Position numbers and translations under genes: made by a program. Shown here piece by piece: positions 51,817-61,770 of a DNA stretch of 64,000 bases. Below the pieces are notes generated by a model. The model saw only the letters and a program-made list of their open reading frames with translations. It was not told the origin of the DNA and searched no databases. Numbering within the stretch: the first letter of the stretch is position 1; every line of letters begins with the position of its first letter. Source of the stretch: Bacteroidota bacterium (GTDB lineage: Bacteria; Bacteroidota; Bacteroidia; Sphingobacteriales; Sphingobacteriaceae); NCBI GenBank assembly GCA_013286565.1, contig JABDFM010000004.1, positions 34,574 to 98,573 of the forward strand. Direction: 5' to 3'.

Positions 51817-52626
51817 CTATTTGATGCCGTAATGGTCGTTCATCAGCTTTACAAACAGCGAACCTGGCAGCACCGCCTTTAAAGTGGGCACGATGGTTTG
51901 GCCGATGGCGCCTACCAAATAACTATGCGCCGGGCTGGATTTACTCACGATCTTAACAATTTGTGCAGCCAGTTTAGCCGGACTTGCACCAATGCTTTCA
52001 TCCTTTTCCATAGCTGCTACTGCTGCTTCAAATTCTGCTTTCAGCTTGTCGTTATTCAGCGTAAAAGGCATTTTCTCGCGGTTAGCAGTAAAATCCGTCT
52101 TAAAATCGCCCGGATTAACAACCGATACTTTAACGCCTGTATTTTGAAGCTCCATCCGCAAACTTTCTGAATATCCTTCCACAGCAAACTTGGAAGCGCT
52201 GTATAAACCCTGGTATGGCAAACCAAACAACCCGGCCAGTGAGCTGATGTTAATGACCAGTCCACTCTTCTGCTCTATCATCAGCGGCAAAACAGCGCTG
52301 CTTACACGCACCACGCCAAAAAAGTTAACCTCAAATTGCTTCTTTGCCATGTCGACCGGCATATTGTAGAGCGGGCCCGTAATGCCGTTACCGGCGTTAT
52401 TCACCAACACATCGATATGGCCCTCGGCTTTAATGATCGTTGCAACGGCAGCTTTTACAGACTCGTCATCCGTAACTTCCATTTGAAGCGGCTTAAACGA
52501 TACATCCTTTAAACGTTTGGTATCCCGTGTAGACCCGTAAACCGTATGCCCGGCGGCTACAAGTGCAGTGGCAGTAGCCAGGCCCAAACCGGATGATGCT
52601 CCGGTTACCAGTATTATTTTCTTCAT
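51817..52626 (-). CDS. Short-chain dehydrogenase/reductase
   Basis: 269 residues. TGASSGLGLATA (about 7-18), NNAGNGITG, catalytic Ser in INISSLAGLFG and YSASKFAVEGYSESL. The C-terminal SPAHSYLVGAIGQTIVPTLKAVLPG matches the classical 3-ketoacyl/oxidoreductase-like SDR subgroup that often acts on steroids or unknown ketones. Substrate cannot be given. It is separate from the SDR at 32853 and not a close copy. Confidence 0.9.
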   Translation of the reverse strand: MKKIILVTGASSGLGLATATALVAAGHTVYGSTRDTKRLKDVSFKPLQMEVTDDESVKAAVATIIKAEGHIDVLVNNAGNGITGPLYNMPVDMAKKQFEVNFFGVVRVSSAVLPLMIEQKSGLVINISSLAGLFGLPYQGLYSASKFAVEGYSESLRMELQNTGVKVSVVNPGDFKTDFTANREKMPFTLNNDKLKAEFEAAVAAMEKDESIGASPAKLAAQIVKIVSKSSPAHSYLVGAIGQTIVPTLKAVLPGSLFVKLMNDHYGIK

Positions 52627-52758
52627 TTTTCAAGTTGAATTATTGGGTTGAAGATGCTGATTTTTTTGGAAAAAATAATTGATTTGCTTTCATTTTTTGA
52701 ACTACTGATATTTGTAATACTTACGTGGCTGTTCAGTTCATCATCAAAACGTAAAACA

Positions 52759-53148
52759 ATGTCAAAGCTTAACTTCATTTCGCCTTTTTTTATCGTTTCA
52801 AACATCAAGGATTCGGTGGCCTTTTATGTCGATAAATTGGGGTTTGAAGTATGGCACATAGGCCCCGAAGGTGATCCGTATTGGGCGATGGTGGGTCGAG
52901 GCCCTGTTTCCATCATGCTGAAGGCAATTGCTAATAACATAAAACCCATTCCAAACCATACCAGGCATGAATGGGCCGCCTGGGATGCCTACATTTCCGC
53001 CGAAGAACCTGACGCCTTGTTTGAGGAATACCGTGCAGCCGGTGTAACGTTTCGCCAACCTATCGGGGATAATAGTGATGGACTGCGTGGCTTTGAGGTA
53101 ATGGATGCCGACGGCTATGTTTTGTTTTTTGGGCGACCTAAAGCATAG
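52759..53148 (+). CDS. VOC-fold (glyoxalase/bleomycin-resistance-like) protein
   Basis: 129 residues from the ATG at 52759 (MSKLNFISPFFIV); the open frame begins 37 codons earlier at a TTG with a hydrophobic stretch that looks like noncoding read-through. Two VOC half-domains: SNIKDSVAFYVDKLGFEVWH and AYISAEEPDALFEEYRAAGVTFRQPIGDNSDGLRGFEVMDADGYVLFFGRP. Metal-binding Glu and His candidates are in WHIGPEG and FEVMDAD. Substrate unknown. Confidence 0.85.
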   Translation: MSKLNFISPFFIVSNIKDSVAFYVDKLGFEVWHIGPEGDPYWAMVGRGPVSIMLKAIANNIKPIPNHTRHEWAAWDAYISAEEPDALFEEYRAAGVTFRQPIGDNSDGLRGFEVMDADGYVLFFGRPKA

Positions 53149-53294
53149 CAAATATTGTCGTCCTACCCTGTTTTACTCATTTCCCTATTTCGCACCTGCA
53201 ATAACTGAAATTAGTGATCGAATTAAAAGACTAAAAACCCCTGTTCTTAATATTCATTTAATTCTATATCTTAAAGCCCTGATTATAAGTAACT

Positions 53295-54629
53295 ATGGAA
53301 GCTAAAAATACCGATGAGGGGCTAAGGCGGGTTATGGGTGTGCCTGGCCTGGCTGCTACGGTCGTTAACAATACCATAGGGGCAGGTATTTACGTGCTTC
53401 CGGCTATCGTGAGTATTCAAATGGGCGCTGCCGGTATATTAGGCTACCTGTTTTGCGGTGCAATGCTGGTTACTATTATCCTTTGCTATATGGAAATAGG
53501 AAGCAAGGTGTGCGCCAGCGGCGGATCATATGTTTATGTAGAAACAGCCTTTGGACCGTTTGCCGGTTTTATTATTAATTGGTTATTCTTTTTTGGCTGG
53601 GGGGTGTTAGGCAGTGCAGCGCTGATGAATGTTCTGGCTGATTCGCTTGCAGTATTAATTCCTGCCTTTTCAAATCCGTTGATGCGTGCGTTGCTTTTTT
53701 TTATTTTGCTTGGCACCATGCTATGGGTAAATGTGCGCGGTGCCAAACAGAGTGTCAGGTTTCTGGAATACATCACCATTATAAAGCTCGTTCCGCTTTT
53801 TGGGATCATTATTTTCGGTTTAAGCTATGTTAAAATGAATAATTTGCATTGGGAACATTGGCCGCCTCTAAATACACTTGGCGAAACCGTGCTCGTTCTA
53901 TTTTTTGCATTTGCCGGTTTTGAAACATCGCTTGGTGCAAGCGGGGAAATAAAAAACCCTAAACGCACCGTACCCCGCGGAATTATGCTTGGTGCCGCAA
54001 TTGTATTCGTCTTGTATATACTGATACAAATTATAGCACAGGGGGTATTAGGAGCGCACATAAGCGACTTTAAGGACGCGCCGCTTGCCGCAGTTGCCCA
54101 AAATATTGTTGGCCCTGTCGGCGCCACCATCCTTCTGATAGCGGCTATCATTTCCTGCCTGGGCAATACCAGCGGTGATGTATTGGGCACCCCAAGGCTA
54201 TTATTTGCAGGCGCGGAGGATGGGTTGTTTCCAAAGTTCCTTGCAAAAGTTCATCCCAGGTTTGCCACACCATATTTGGCAGTGATCACCTATGTTTCCC
54301 TTATATTCCTTTTTTCTGTTTCGGGTGGATTCAAAACTTTAGCCGTTTTGGCCAGCGGGGCTTTGCTTCTTATTTACCTCGCTGTTATTTTAGCAATGAT
54401 CAGGTTAAGGACAAAAAAAGAGCAGCCCGCTGAAGGATCATTTAAGGTTCCGGGTGGATTGTTAATCCCTTTTATTGCCATTGCTGCAATTGTTTGGCTG
54501 CTGGCTCACCTTAGCGGCAAGGAAATTTTATCGACGATAATTTTTATCGTAATCATATGTGTGATCTATTTTTTGATGAAGACGTTCCAAAAGAAAAAAG
54601 TAGTAACAGAGGTGGCTGACAAAATTTAG
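53295..54629 (+). CDS. APC-superfamily amino acid permease
   Basis: 444 residues, about twelve membrane helices. GVPGLAATVVNNTIGAGIYVLPAIV is the APC helix-1 motif with the broken-helix Gly run, and FAFAGFETSLGASGEIKNPKRTVPRGI is the helix-6 consensus. It would import an amino acid or polyamine with H+ or Na+. No regulator or metabolic partner is adjacent. Substrate not deducible. Confidence 0.93.
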   Translation: MEAKNTDEGLRRVMGVPGLAATVVNNTIGAGIYVLPAIVSIQMGAAGILGYLFCGAMLVTIILCYMEIGSKVCASGGSYVYVETAFGPFAGFIINWLFFFGWGVLGSAALMNVLADSLAVLIPAFSNPLMRALLFFILLGTMLWVNVRGAKQSVRFLEYITIIKLVPLFGIIIFGLSYVKMNNLHWEHWPPLNTLGETVLVLFFAFAGFETSLGASGEIKNPKRTVPRGIMLGAAIVFVLYILIQIIAQGVLGAHISDFKDAPLAAVAQNIVGPVGATILLIAAIISCLGNTSGDVLGTPRLLFAGAEDGLFPKFLAKVHPRFATPYLAVITYVSLIFLFSVSGGFKTLAVLASGALLLIYLAVILAMIRLRTKKEQPAEGSFKVPGGLLIPFIAIAAIVWLLAHLSGKEILSTIIFIVIICVIYFLMKTFQKKKVVTEVADKI

Positions 54630-54714
54630 TTTGTAGAGGCACCGAATTGGCGTGAGTATGCAGCATCGGCCAAAAAAGAAACGGAGTGCTTCTGACTTAC
54701 GACAAATGCCTGTT

Positions 54715-54909
54715 TCAGCATTGAATGCCACTGGCTATTGCGACAACAACAAAAGCTAAGATGACGATAAAGCTGACGCCAAATGTGAGGATACTCCATA
54801 TTTTGGCGTTTCCATTGCCTGATCTCAGCAATTTTTTATACAAAAGCCTGGCACCAATAAAAGATATGATAAAGGGTAAAACAATTATAAGGAATATTAT
54901 AGGGTTCAT
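54715..54909 (-). CDS. Small two-pass membrane protein
   Basis: 64 residues, two hydrophobic helices (about 2-23 and 41-60) joined by a short basic-Asn loop LLRSGNGNAK. No family. It is intact and starts with ATG at 54907-54909, opposite to the permease. Confidence 0.5.
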   Translation of the reverse strand: MNPIIFLIIVLPFIISFIGARLLYKKLLRSGNGNAKIWSILTFGVSFIVILAFVVVAIASGIQC

Positions 54910-55017
54910 GTTAGTTTATAATCGGCATATAATATATTCATCAGCTAAGATAATGATTTGTATGCAATGTGTGTCGCTCCCATAAGTATCCTCGCTTATG
55001 ACTAAATAACCTGTTCC

Positions 55018-55071
55018 TGTTTCACTCGTTTCACCATTCCACACCTTCAACGGATGATACGTATGAAACAA
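55018..55071. repeat. Family D hairpin repeat, copy 2
   Basis: TGTTTCACTCGTTTCACC on the left and GATGATACGTATGAAACA on the right, centre ATTCCACACCTTCAACG. Confidence 0.8.
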
Positions 55072-55083
55072 AGCCAACGGTCA

Positions 55084-55246
55084 TTGCCCCATCTGGGCTA
55101 CCTGTTTGTAGAAAAAACAAAACCCCACCATTTTGCCCTGTAAGGGCTACCCTTTCTACATCCTGCCCGGTGGTTAATGGGTAGCATCTACGAGGCAAAA
55201 AATAATTTAATATACGAGCTACAAACGTTTTGCCACGATGGGGCAA
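55084..55246. repeat. 163-base inverted-repeat element
   Basis: Ends TTGCCCCATC (55084-55093) and GATGGGGCAA (55237-55246) are perfect complements; further in, TGTTTGTAG (55103-55111) pairs with CTACAAAC (55219-55226). No transposase. MITE-like. Confidence 0.75.
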
Positions 55247-55277
55247 GTCTGGAAGTGACATGGTTAATTAGATATCT

Positions 55278-55330
55278 TGTATCATACGTATCACCATCCC
55301 ACACATGCAACAGGTGATACGTATGATACA
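55278..55330. repeat. Family D hairpin repeat, copy 3
   Basis: Perfect 18-bp arms, TGTATCATACGTATCACC and its complement ending at 55330, with a 17-base loop. Confidence 0.85.
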
Positions 55331-55352
55331 TGGGCGAACTGTGTTGCCCATT

Positions 55353-57392
55353 TCAGGGCCTTGTTCCTACGTCTGCGGTAAACTTATATAATGCTGCAGA
55401 TGTGGCATCAACATTTATACTGGTTACTAATTTATTATCGCTAAATACGTCATTGACTATATATTTCTGTTCTGATTGAAGCCCAAATCTTTTAAGGTCC
55501 ATTGGAAATACTTTAGGCTTATCTGAGTAGTTAAAAACAGCCAGGTAAAAATCATTGCCGATCTTGCGGGTAAACATTTCTGTTGCACCGGTACCTGTAT
55601 TGCCTTCCAGGGGTTCAAAGGCCTTGCCATTTTTTATTATTTTAAGTAACTCCTGCTTTTGATACAGGGATCTTGCTACAGAAGCCCAATGCCCATTGAT
55701 GGAGAAATCGTCGCCGGTTATAAATGTCCCTGTGATTAGGGCTGATAATATTCTTGCCCGGTTTGCCCCCTCCTTTTCTGTAGATAAAACAACATGGTCT
55801 GCATCAATATAATTGTACAAATAAGTTTGCCACCAACCATAATTCAGGCTATTCAGGGTGTATTTGGTGTCGTTTATACTTTTGAAAGCATCACAAGCGA
55901 TCCTTCTCATGTGGGCGTACCTGCCTGTTGCCAAACTTGGAGAGATAGCTGCATAAACCAGCATTTGGTTTCCCATCTGATCCAATAAAAACTCCATCCC
56001 CTTGCGATAAGCTTGCATGCCTGTGGTTACGGTAGTATCATAAAAATGGGTCGATTCAATTGCTGCATGCCCTAAAAAATCTATCTTGATCATTTTAAAC
56101 CCACAGTCCCTGAGTTTCCCTATGACATAGGCGATCCTCTGTCTGGTACCCGGGTGTGTCGGATCGAGTGCCCGCGCACCATCAAGATCGTGATAGCCAC
56201 CGGCTACTTTTGTCCACATATCGCCAAACCTATAGTCAGATCCTTCAGCAATTCTGTCGGCTCCGCCCTGATAACCCCAGTCGGTAAATGGCGCCCAGTA
56301 AACACCTGACTGCAGCCCGCTTTTCTTACAGTGTTCTACAAACTCTTTTAATTTTGAGAGATCGCCACCCATCCCTCCTCTTATCATATTGTCCCAATAA
56401 GAGTCGAGATCAATAAAAGCCGTATTACCGGTCCTGAAGCCAGGCAGACTATCTGCAAAAAAATCAACCACCTTTATCGCCTTATCGAAAGTTAACTTGT
56501 CCTGCATCACGCCCCAGCTATTCCAGCCAACCGGTGTAGCGCCTGCCCAATTAAAGATGTAAGGCGGATCAGCAATCCTATTTGCTTTACCGTATTCTTC
56601 AAGTCCGTTCCTCCAATCGTCAAAACATCCAATAAATACCAGCGGCGACTTTAACACTGTACCATTTATAGCACCATGCGTTATTCTATCCCTGGTAACT
56701 TCCGCGGCCGCATATCCACCCCAAACCTTAATACTATTAGCGCTATCTTTTTTTGAAATTGTCTGTATGCCCGTCTTCCACACCCCATGCTCAACCGATC
56801 CCACCACAAAGCCCCTCCTGCTGTCGTTATCATACACCGTTCCAACTTCGGCGCTTGTATTTTGCAGGTTGTCCTTAAAAGGCCTGGCATTGTAGCTTAT
56901 AAATGTGTCATTATCAAAAGGCACAAATAAAGTACGGGCATCACCTGCAACAGCAGGGAAATCGCTGCAAAATGGGGCCATGTAATTGCTTTTTAAAAGA
57001 TCTCCCTTTATTTCTGTTTCAGTAAGAAAATATTCTCTGCCGGCATAAGTATAAAAAGACAAGTCCATTTCAGGAAGATCATGGCCAGTCAGTTTTACCG
57101 TGTACTTTTCCCCCGTCCCAAAACCATTGTTCACAGCTGTTTTTATATAAGTTCTGTCATTATAATTTTTTGATGAAATGAGCCTGTTATCAACCCTGAC
57201 CTGTGAATATACATTTGAAAAAATGGCCCTATTGTTTTGATAAACGTTCATCAGGCCCGTTTTAAAATCGTATGCAATAACCCCGGTTTTACCAAAAGGA
57301 ATATGAAGTGGGCCAGCATTGCTCTGCGCAAAAACAGGTAAAACAATTATAAATTGCAGTAGTACAAGAACCAAACGGCAGTATTTATACAT
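55353..57392 (-). CDS. GH27/GH36-like alpha-galactosidase-type glycoside hydrolase
   Basis: 679 residues from the ATG at 57390-57392, which gives a normal signal peptide (YKYCRLVLVLLQFIIVLPVFAQ). An ATG at 57434 would overlap the upstream stop by four bases (ATGA) but makes the signal too long, though coupling could favour it. N-terminal beta domain of about 270 residues, then the TIM barrel: TPVGWNSWGVM, AFIDLDSYWDN, SGVYWAPFTDW, and MIKIDFLGH with the Asp expected as nucleophile. Likely cleaves alpha-linked galactose or a similar sugar in the periplasm. Follows GH95 in the same transcript. Confidence 0.85.
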   Translation of the reverse strand: MYKYCRLVLVLLQFIIVLPVFAQSNAGPLHIPFGKTGVIAYDFKTGLMNVYQNNRAIFSNVYSQVRVDNRLISSKNYNDRTYIKTAVNNGFGTGEKYTVKLTGHDLPEMDLSFYTYAGREYFLTETEIKGDLLKSNYMAPFCSDFPAVAGDARTLFVPFDNDTFISYNARPFKDNLQNTSAEVGTVYDNDSRRGFVVGSVEHGVWKTGIQTISKKDSANSIKVWGGYAAAEVTRDRITHGAINGTVLKSPLVFIGCFDDWRNGLEEYGKANRIADPPYIFNWAGATPVGWNSWGVMQDKLTFDKAIKVVDFFADSLPGFRTGNTAFIDLDSYWDNMIRGGMGGDLSKLKEFVEHCKKSGLQSGVYWAPFTDWGYQGGADRIAEGSDYRFGDMWTKVAGGYHDLDGARALDPTHPGTRQRIAYVIGKLRDCGFKMIKIDFLGHAAIESTHFYDTTVTTGMQAYRKGMEFLLDQMGNQMLVYAAISPSLATGRYAHMRRIACDAFKSINDTKYTLNSLNYGWWQTYLYNYIDADHVVLSTEKEGANRARILSALITGTFITGDDFSINGHWASVARSLYQKQELLKIIKNGKAFEPLEGNTGTGATEMFTRKIGNDFYLAVFNYSDKPKVFPMDLKRFGLQSEQKYIVNDVFSDNKLVTSINVDATSAALYKFTADVGTRP

Positions 57393-57430
57393 AGGGTGAG
57401 ATGATTTTAAAAACGCTATTTGCAGACATA

Positions 57431-59767
57431 TCATCCTTTTTTAGCCATTACTTCTTTTAGATTACCATTCACCTTTATTTTAACTTTACGGGGTGATGGG
57501 GAAGTAACACTATAGTTTGTTATTTTACCGTTTTTCCATTCCATATTTATTGTAAAATTACCCCTGGCCCTTAATCCATTCACTTTACCTGATGACTTCC
57601 AGGCATCCGGAATTGCAGGAATTAACTCAATATAACCTTCATGGCTTTGTATCAGCATTTCACCAATCCCGGCCTCTGCTCCAAAGTTGCCATCGATCTG
57701 GAACGGGGGCCCAGCATCCAGCAGGTTGGGATAAATACCGCCTCCTGATCCGTAATTAATATCGGTTCTAATGGTTGGCTTCATCAATTCGGTATAGAGT
57801 TTATATGCCCTGTTGCCATCATGCAGCCTTGCCCAGAATAATATTTTATAGGCTATTGACCAGCCGGGGCCATCGTCGCCACGCACATTAAGCGTTTTTT
57901 TGGCAGCTTCGGCAAGGTCAGGCGTCCCCTCTGGGGTGATCAAAGGCGCAGGGTACAAGCCATATAAATGCGCGATATGCCGATGCTGCAGTTCTGTCTC
58001 TTTATAATCTTCCAGCCACTCCTGTATGCGCCCATCTTTGGATATAATCCCTGCGGGGGGTAATTCTTTTAATTTTAAACTTAACTCATTCCTGAAGGCT
58101 TCGTCTGTACCTAATACTTTGGATGCAGTAATTACATTATTGAATAACTCCCTTATGATCTGGTTATCAATAGTCGCCCCCATGCAAATGCTGGCAGTTT
58201 TACCATTTGCCATATAAAATGAGTTTTCAGGCGAAGAAGACGGCGAAGTTACTCGCCAGCCTGTTTTGGGATCTTTTACCAAAATGCTGTTATAAAACTG
58301 TGCCGAACCTTTGAGTATCGGGTATATGCTTTGCAGATATTTTTTATCATTGGTAAAAGTGTAATGCTCCCAAATATTATTACATAACCACCCGGAACCT
58401 GACTTTGACAGCCCCCATGAAGCCTCTTCGCCCGGCTCTGTAAAATGCCATGGATTAGTGATCACGTGCGCTACCCAGCCATCGGCATTGTAATAAGCTT
58501 TGGCCGTTTTTTCTCCGGGCTTTATCATACCTCTTACCAATTCAACAAGCGGCAGGTTCAGTTCCGAAAGGTTTGCTACCTCTAATGGCCAGTGGTTCAT
58601 CTGCACGTTTATATCCAGGTGATAGTCGCCGTTCCATGGGGTTTGTATCTGATTGGCCCATAGGCCCTGCAAATTTGGCGGCAGCAACCCTACCCTTGTA
58701 CTGCAAATACTTAAATACCTTCCGAATTGAAAAAACAAAGCAGCCAAACCATTATCTGAAGATGGGTCCTTATGAAAGGATATCAATCTTTTATCGGTTG
58801 TTTCCCCTGTGTTATTTGTATTCCCAAGGCTCATATTTACCCTGTTAAATAATTTCTGATAGTTATTGATGTGATGCTGCTTTTCTTCTGTGTATGGCGT
58901 TTTTAATGCCGCCTCCAATATTGCGGCGGTTTTTTGTTTAAATGATTTTTCCTTAAAATCCGTTCCGGCCGAAATGTAAATAATTGCCTCGGTTGCGCCT
59001 TTTATAACCAAAGTATTATTTGACGTGCTCATAGTGCCGCCTTTTAATTTTGCTTTTGCCCTTGCAAGATATTGCATGCCTTTCCCATCGGTACCATTAT
59101 CCAACTGACCACTTAATTGCAGCTCATTGCCATTAACAGACGCTGTTCCTCTTTCGGGCCTGCTAATGGAGATATTGCAGTTGAGCTGGCCGGGTTTATT
59201 TGCTGTTAGTTTTACAATGCTTACATCATTGCCAAAACTTGTAAAATACTCCCGGGTATAAGTGACACCATTTACCCTGTAGGTGCATTTCGCTATGGCT
59301 TTGTTTAAAGATAGTTCGCGCTCATAGTTTTCAAATTTCACATCCGCGCTATCAGTTTTGTTGTATTTGAATTGAAAACTGAGGTTGCCAAGCACCTGGT
59401 AGCATCCAAAAGGGACCCCGCCACCGCCTTTACCCTTACAAACGAAATCCTTGTTAATTAACTTCTGCGCCTCGTCGTTTTTCCCTTCCACAAGTAATTT
59501 GCGTATCTCGGGCAAGGCTTTATAAGCCTCATAATTGTTGGCATCCTGTGGCGAACCCGACCATAGCGTGATATCATTCAAAACAATATTTTCTTTCATT
59601 ACACCGCCATCTGGCATCATCCCGAGGCGGCCATTCCCCAGGGGCAGGGTTTCTTCCCAAACCTGTGCGGGCTTATCGTACCATAATTTTAAAGGTTGCT
59701 GCTGTGCCAGGCACAAATTAGTTAAGCATACTAATGCGGTTATTAATGGGGAAAATCTCCTGATCAT
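57431..59767 (-). CDS. GH95-type alpha-L-fucosidase
   Basis: 778 residues. Signal peptide MIRRFSPLITALVCLTNLCLA. The N-terminal domain starts LWYDKPAQVWEETLPLGNGRLGMM (the GH95/GH65-like hallmark). The (alpha/alpha)6 barrel contains GDYHLDINVQMNHWPLE, with the Asn pair of the family, and SSSPENSFY with the candidate catalytic Glu. Fucosidases of GH95 remove alpha-1,2-fucose; alpha-L-galactosidases are also known in this family. Upstream of the GH27/36-like gene and downstream of the esterase in the same operon. Confidence 0.88.
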   Translation of the reverse strand: MIRRFSPLITALVCLTNLCLAQQQPLKLWYDKPAQVWEETLPLGNGRLGMMPDGGVMKENIVLNDITLWSGSPQDANNYEAYKALPEIRKLLVEGKNDEAQKLINKDFVCKGKGGGGVPFGCYQVLGNLSFQFKYNKTDSADVKFENYERELSLNKAIAKCTYRVNGVTYTREYFTSFGNDVSIVKLTANKPGQLNCNISISRPERGTASVNGNELQLSGQLDNGTDGKGMQYLARAKAKLKGGTMSTSNNTLVIKGATEAIIYISAGTDFKEKSFKQKTAAILEAALKTPYTEEKQHHINNYQKLFNRVNMSLGNTNNTGETTDKRLISFHKDPSSDNGLAALFFQFGRYLSICSTRVGLLPPNLQGLWANQIQTPWNGDYHLDINVQMNHWPLEVANLSELNLPLVELVRGMIKPGEKTAKAYYNADGWVAHVITNPWHFTEPGEEASWGLSKSGSGWLCNNIWEHYTFTNDKKYLQSIYPILKGSAQFYNSILVKDPKTGWRVTSPSSSPENSFYMANGKTASICMGATIDNQIIRELFNNVITASKVLGTDEAFRNELSLKLKELPPAGIISKDGRIQEWLEDYKETELQHRHIAHLYGLYPAPLITPEGTPDLAEAAKKTLNVRGDDGPGWSIAYKILFWARLHDGNRAYKLYTELMKPTIRTDINYGSGGGIYPNLLDAGPPFQIDGNFGAEAGIGEMLIQSHEGYIELIPAIPDAWKSSGKVNGLRARGNFTINMEWKNGKITNYSVTSPSPRKVKIKVNGNLKEVMAKKG

Positions 59768-59793
59768 GTTTGTATTTATATAAATTTTATCAA

Positions 59794-61770
59794 TTATTCG
59801 TTAACCAGGAAATTCACTATCCGGCAGGCATTGCCTTTACTCGCCTTATTTTTTTGTTCACTTATCCTGATCTTCAAAACGTGGTTACCATTTTTCAGAT
59901 CGCTGCCAAGCAACAGGTACCAGGGCAAATGAAGCATACCGCTCCATGGGGTATATAGGTCGAGATTTTTAAATGCGTCATTGTCAATAGCATAGGAGAT
60001 CATGCCAGCGTCAGAACCAGAAACAATGGCTATGCCAACGGCTGTTCCTTTAAAATGTAACGCTAATTCTGCCCCCGGTGTGTCTGAACTCAATACAGGT
60101 ATATTTACAAAACCTTCGCGTGTAGGTAGTCCATCGGCAGGTTGCCATTTATCGGTAATCGACCAACCATTTTTATATAGGGCATTTTTAATATTGTAAT
60201 ATTTACCATTTTGGAAACTTGCCTTATCAAGTGGTTTGGGTAAGGCTATTTTCTGTGGGCTCATCCCACCTGATTGATGATCAAAGCAATCCTGCAGCAA
60301 ACTTTTTATAGTAGCAAAGTATAGCTCCTGTCCAAAAACAGCTGGGTGAAGGTCCTTAAAATCATCGGCCCAGGTAAACTCCTTATTGTTCATTTTATCC
60401 CTCACTTCCTTACCAATATTAATAAATGGAAGGTCATAATGATGTGATATCAACTGATGATTACTAATCTCTGTAGGTACGATACCTTTATTATAATCAC
60501 TTGTTTTTTCGGGATCAGCAAAAGCCATCATTACAATATCCATATCGGGGTTGCTTTTTTTGGCATGCCTGATGATCCCTTCCAATGCGCGTACCTGTGT
60601 AATGCTATCCGTACCATTTGCCTTATCGTTTACAGCTGCTTCCACAAATAAGAGATCTGTTTTCCCTGAATCCAGCACATCGCGCTGCAGCCGGAAGGAA
60701 TGTGGCAGGCTTCCCAAAGAAGGTATCCCCGCTGCTATGAAATGAAACTCCGCATCCGGGAACCGCTCTTGGAGATACCGGCATACCTTTTGCCGCCAGC
60801 CGGGATTATAGGTGATCGAGCCCCCCAGAAATGCCACGGTAGCCTTTTTGCGGGTGGCAACTACTTTATAAAAGTTCTTCAGACCGCCTTCGATCTCATA
60901 GTAATTACTGTAGGGTAATTGTTTTTTTACGGGGAATGAATTATTGAAGATAAATGCGGCATAATAATCGGCCCTGTCAATAGGGAAATGATGGCCCTGT
61001 AATTCCTGCGGACCAATAGTTACCGGGGAAACGCTCATTGGGCCACCGGCAGCTATGTACCGTTGAGCAAACGGGTAGGTGTTTTCAGCGGGTGGCGCCA
61101 GCTTATCATTTAAACCTATTACGTGCAATATGGGTACCCTAAAGGATGCAAGCCCCTCCAAATTATCAATAGGGTTATCATTATAGGCCATTGCCTGCGC
61201 TTCAGTAAAATGATAGGCAGCCTTAAGCTGATTCCATAATGCTGTATCACCTATGCCTTTTTCTTTGCCGCCCGGCCAGCTTTTAATATTGCATACCGGC
61301 GTTTCCGCATATATGCAGGTAACTTTATCAGGATTTCGTTTTGCCCACCCATAGGCATATAGAGCGCCACGGCTTACGGCCTCAAGGGCTACCCTAGGGG
61401 CAAGTGCTATTTTATTGGTCAGATAATTATAAAATCGATCCCAAACCTGTAAAGATCGCGGGCTTCCATACTGGTCATCTACACTTAGATAGGCAATATA
61501 AAAACCTTTTGAAAGCAGGATACTATCCATATCAGTATGCCAGTCGGGAAATGAAGCTCTCCAAACCCATGGATTCCCAGGTAAGGCATGCGTTGGTTTT
61601 ACATAGTAAGCCTTATACCCATCTATAGAGAACTCTGATTTTTCAAAACCTTTCCATGAACCCATTACAGGCTTATCCTGACCTTTTGCAAACAGGAAAA
61701 CAATAAGCAATAGTGTCGTTAAACTCAGTTTACTGTACGGTTTTGCAAACCCTGAAAGATATTCCGGCAT
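59794..61770 (-). CDS. Two-domain esterase: alpha/beta-hydrolase plus SGNH hydrolase
   Basis: 658 residues. A signal-like start (LTTLLLIVFLFAKG, about residues 17-30) leads into an alpha/beta-hydrolase domain (about 35-290) with AVSRGALYAYGWAKRNPDKV (nucleophile Ser in a changed GxSxG) and RVPILHVIGLNDKLAP. From about residue 305 an SGNH domain: FLGGSIT (block I), GIPSLGS (II), VEAAVNDKANG (III) and DFKDLHP (V). The two domains probably remove ester groups (acetyl, ferulate or methyl) from the polysaccharide so the glycosidases can act. Last about 150 residues form a further beta domain. Same operon as GH95. Confidence 0.82.
   Translation of the reverse strand: MPEYLSGFAKPYSKLSLTTLLLIVFLFAKGQDKPVMGSWKGFEKSEFSIDGYKAYYVKPTHALPGNPWVWRASFPDWHTDMDSILLSKGFYIAYLSVDDQYGSPRSLQVWDRFYNYLTNKIALAPRVALEAVSRGALYAYGWAKRNPDKVTCIYAETPVCNIKSWPGGKEKGIGDTALWNQLKAAYHFTEAQAMAYNDNPIDNLEGLASFRVPILHVIGLNDKLAPPAENTYPFAQRYIAAGGPMSVSPVTIGPQELQGHHFPIDRADYYAAFIFNNSFPVKKQLPYSNYYEIEGGLKNFYKVVATRKKATVAFLGGSITYNPGWRQKVCRYLQERFPDAEFHFIAAGIPSLGSLPHSFRLQRDVLDSGKTDLLFVEAAVNDKANGTDSITQVRALEGIIRHAKKSNPDMDIVMMAFADPEKTSDYNKGIVPTEISNHQLISHHYDLPFINIGKEVRDKMNNKEFTWADDFKDLHPAVFGQELYFATIKSLLQDCFDHQSGGMSPQKIALPKPLDKASFQNGKYYNIKNALYKNGWSITDKWQPADGLPTREGFVNIPVLSSDTPGAELALHFKGTAVGIAIVSGSDAGMISYAIDNDAFKNLDLYTPWSGMLHLPWYLLLGSDLKNGNHVLKIRISEQKNKASKGNACRIVNFLVNE

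Larger units (their letters stand above)
54910..55352. other. 443-base gap filled with stacked inverted repeats
   Basis: Holds family D copies at 55018-55071 and 55278-55330 with a longer inverted-repeat element between. A 76-codon frame on the minus strand across the element is not believed. Otherwise nothing. Confidence 0.6.

Noticed and set aside
55031..55261. 76-codon open frame on the minus strand
   Set aside because: It lies almost wholly inside the inverted-repeat element and part of family D copy 2; no family similarity and no start context.
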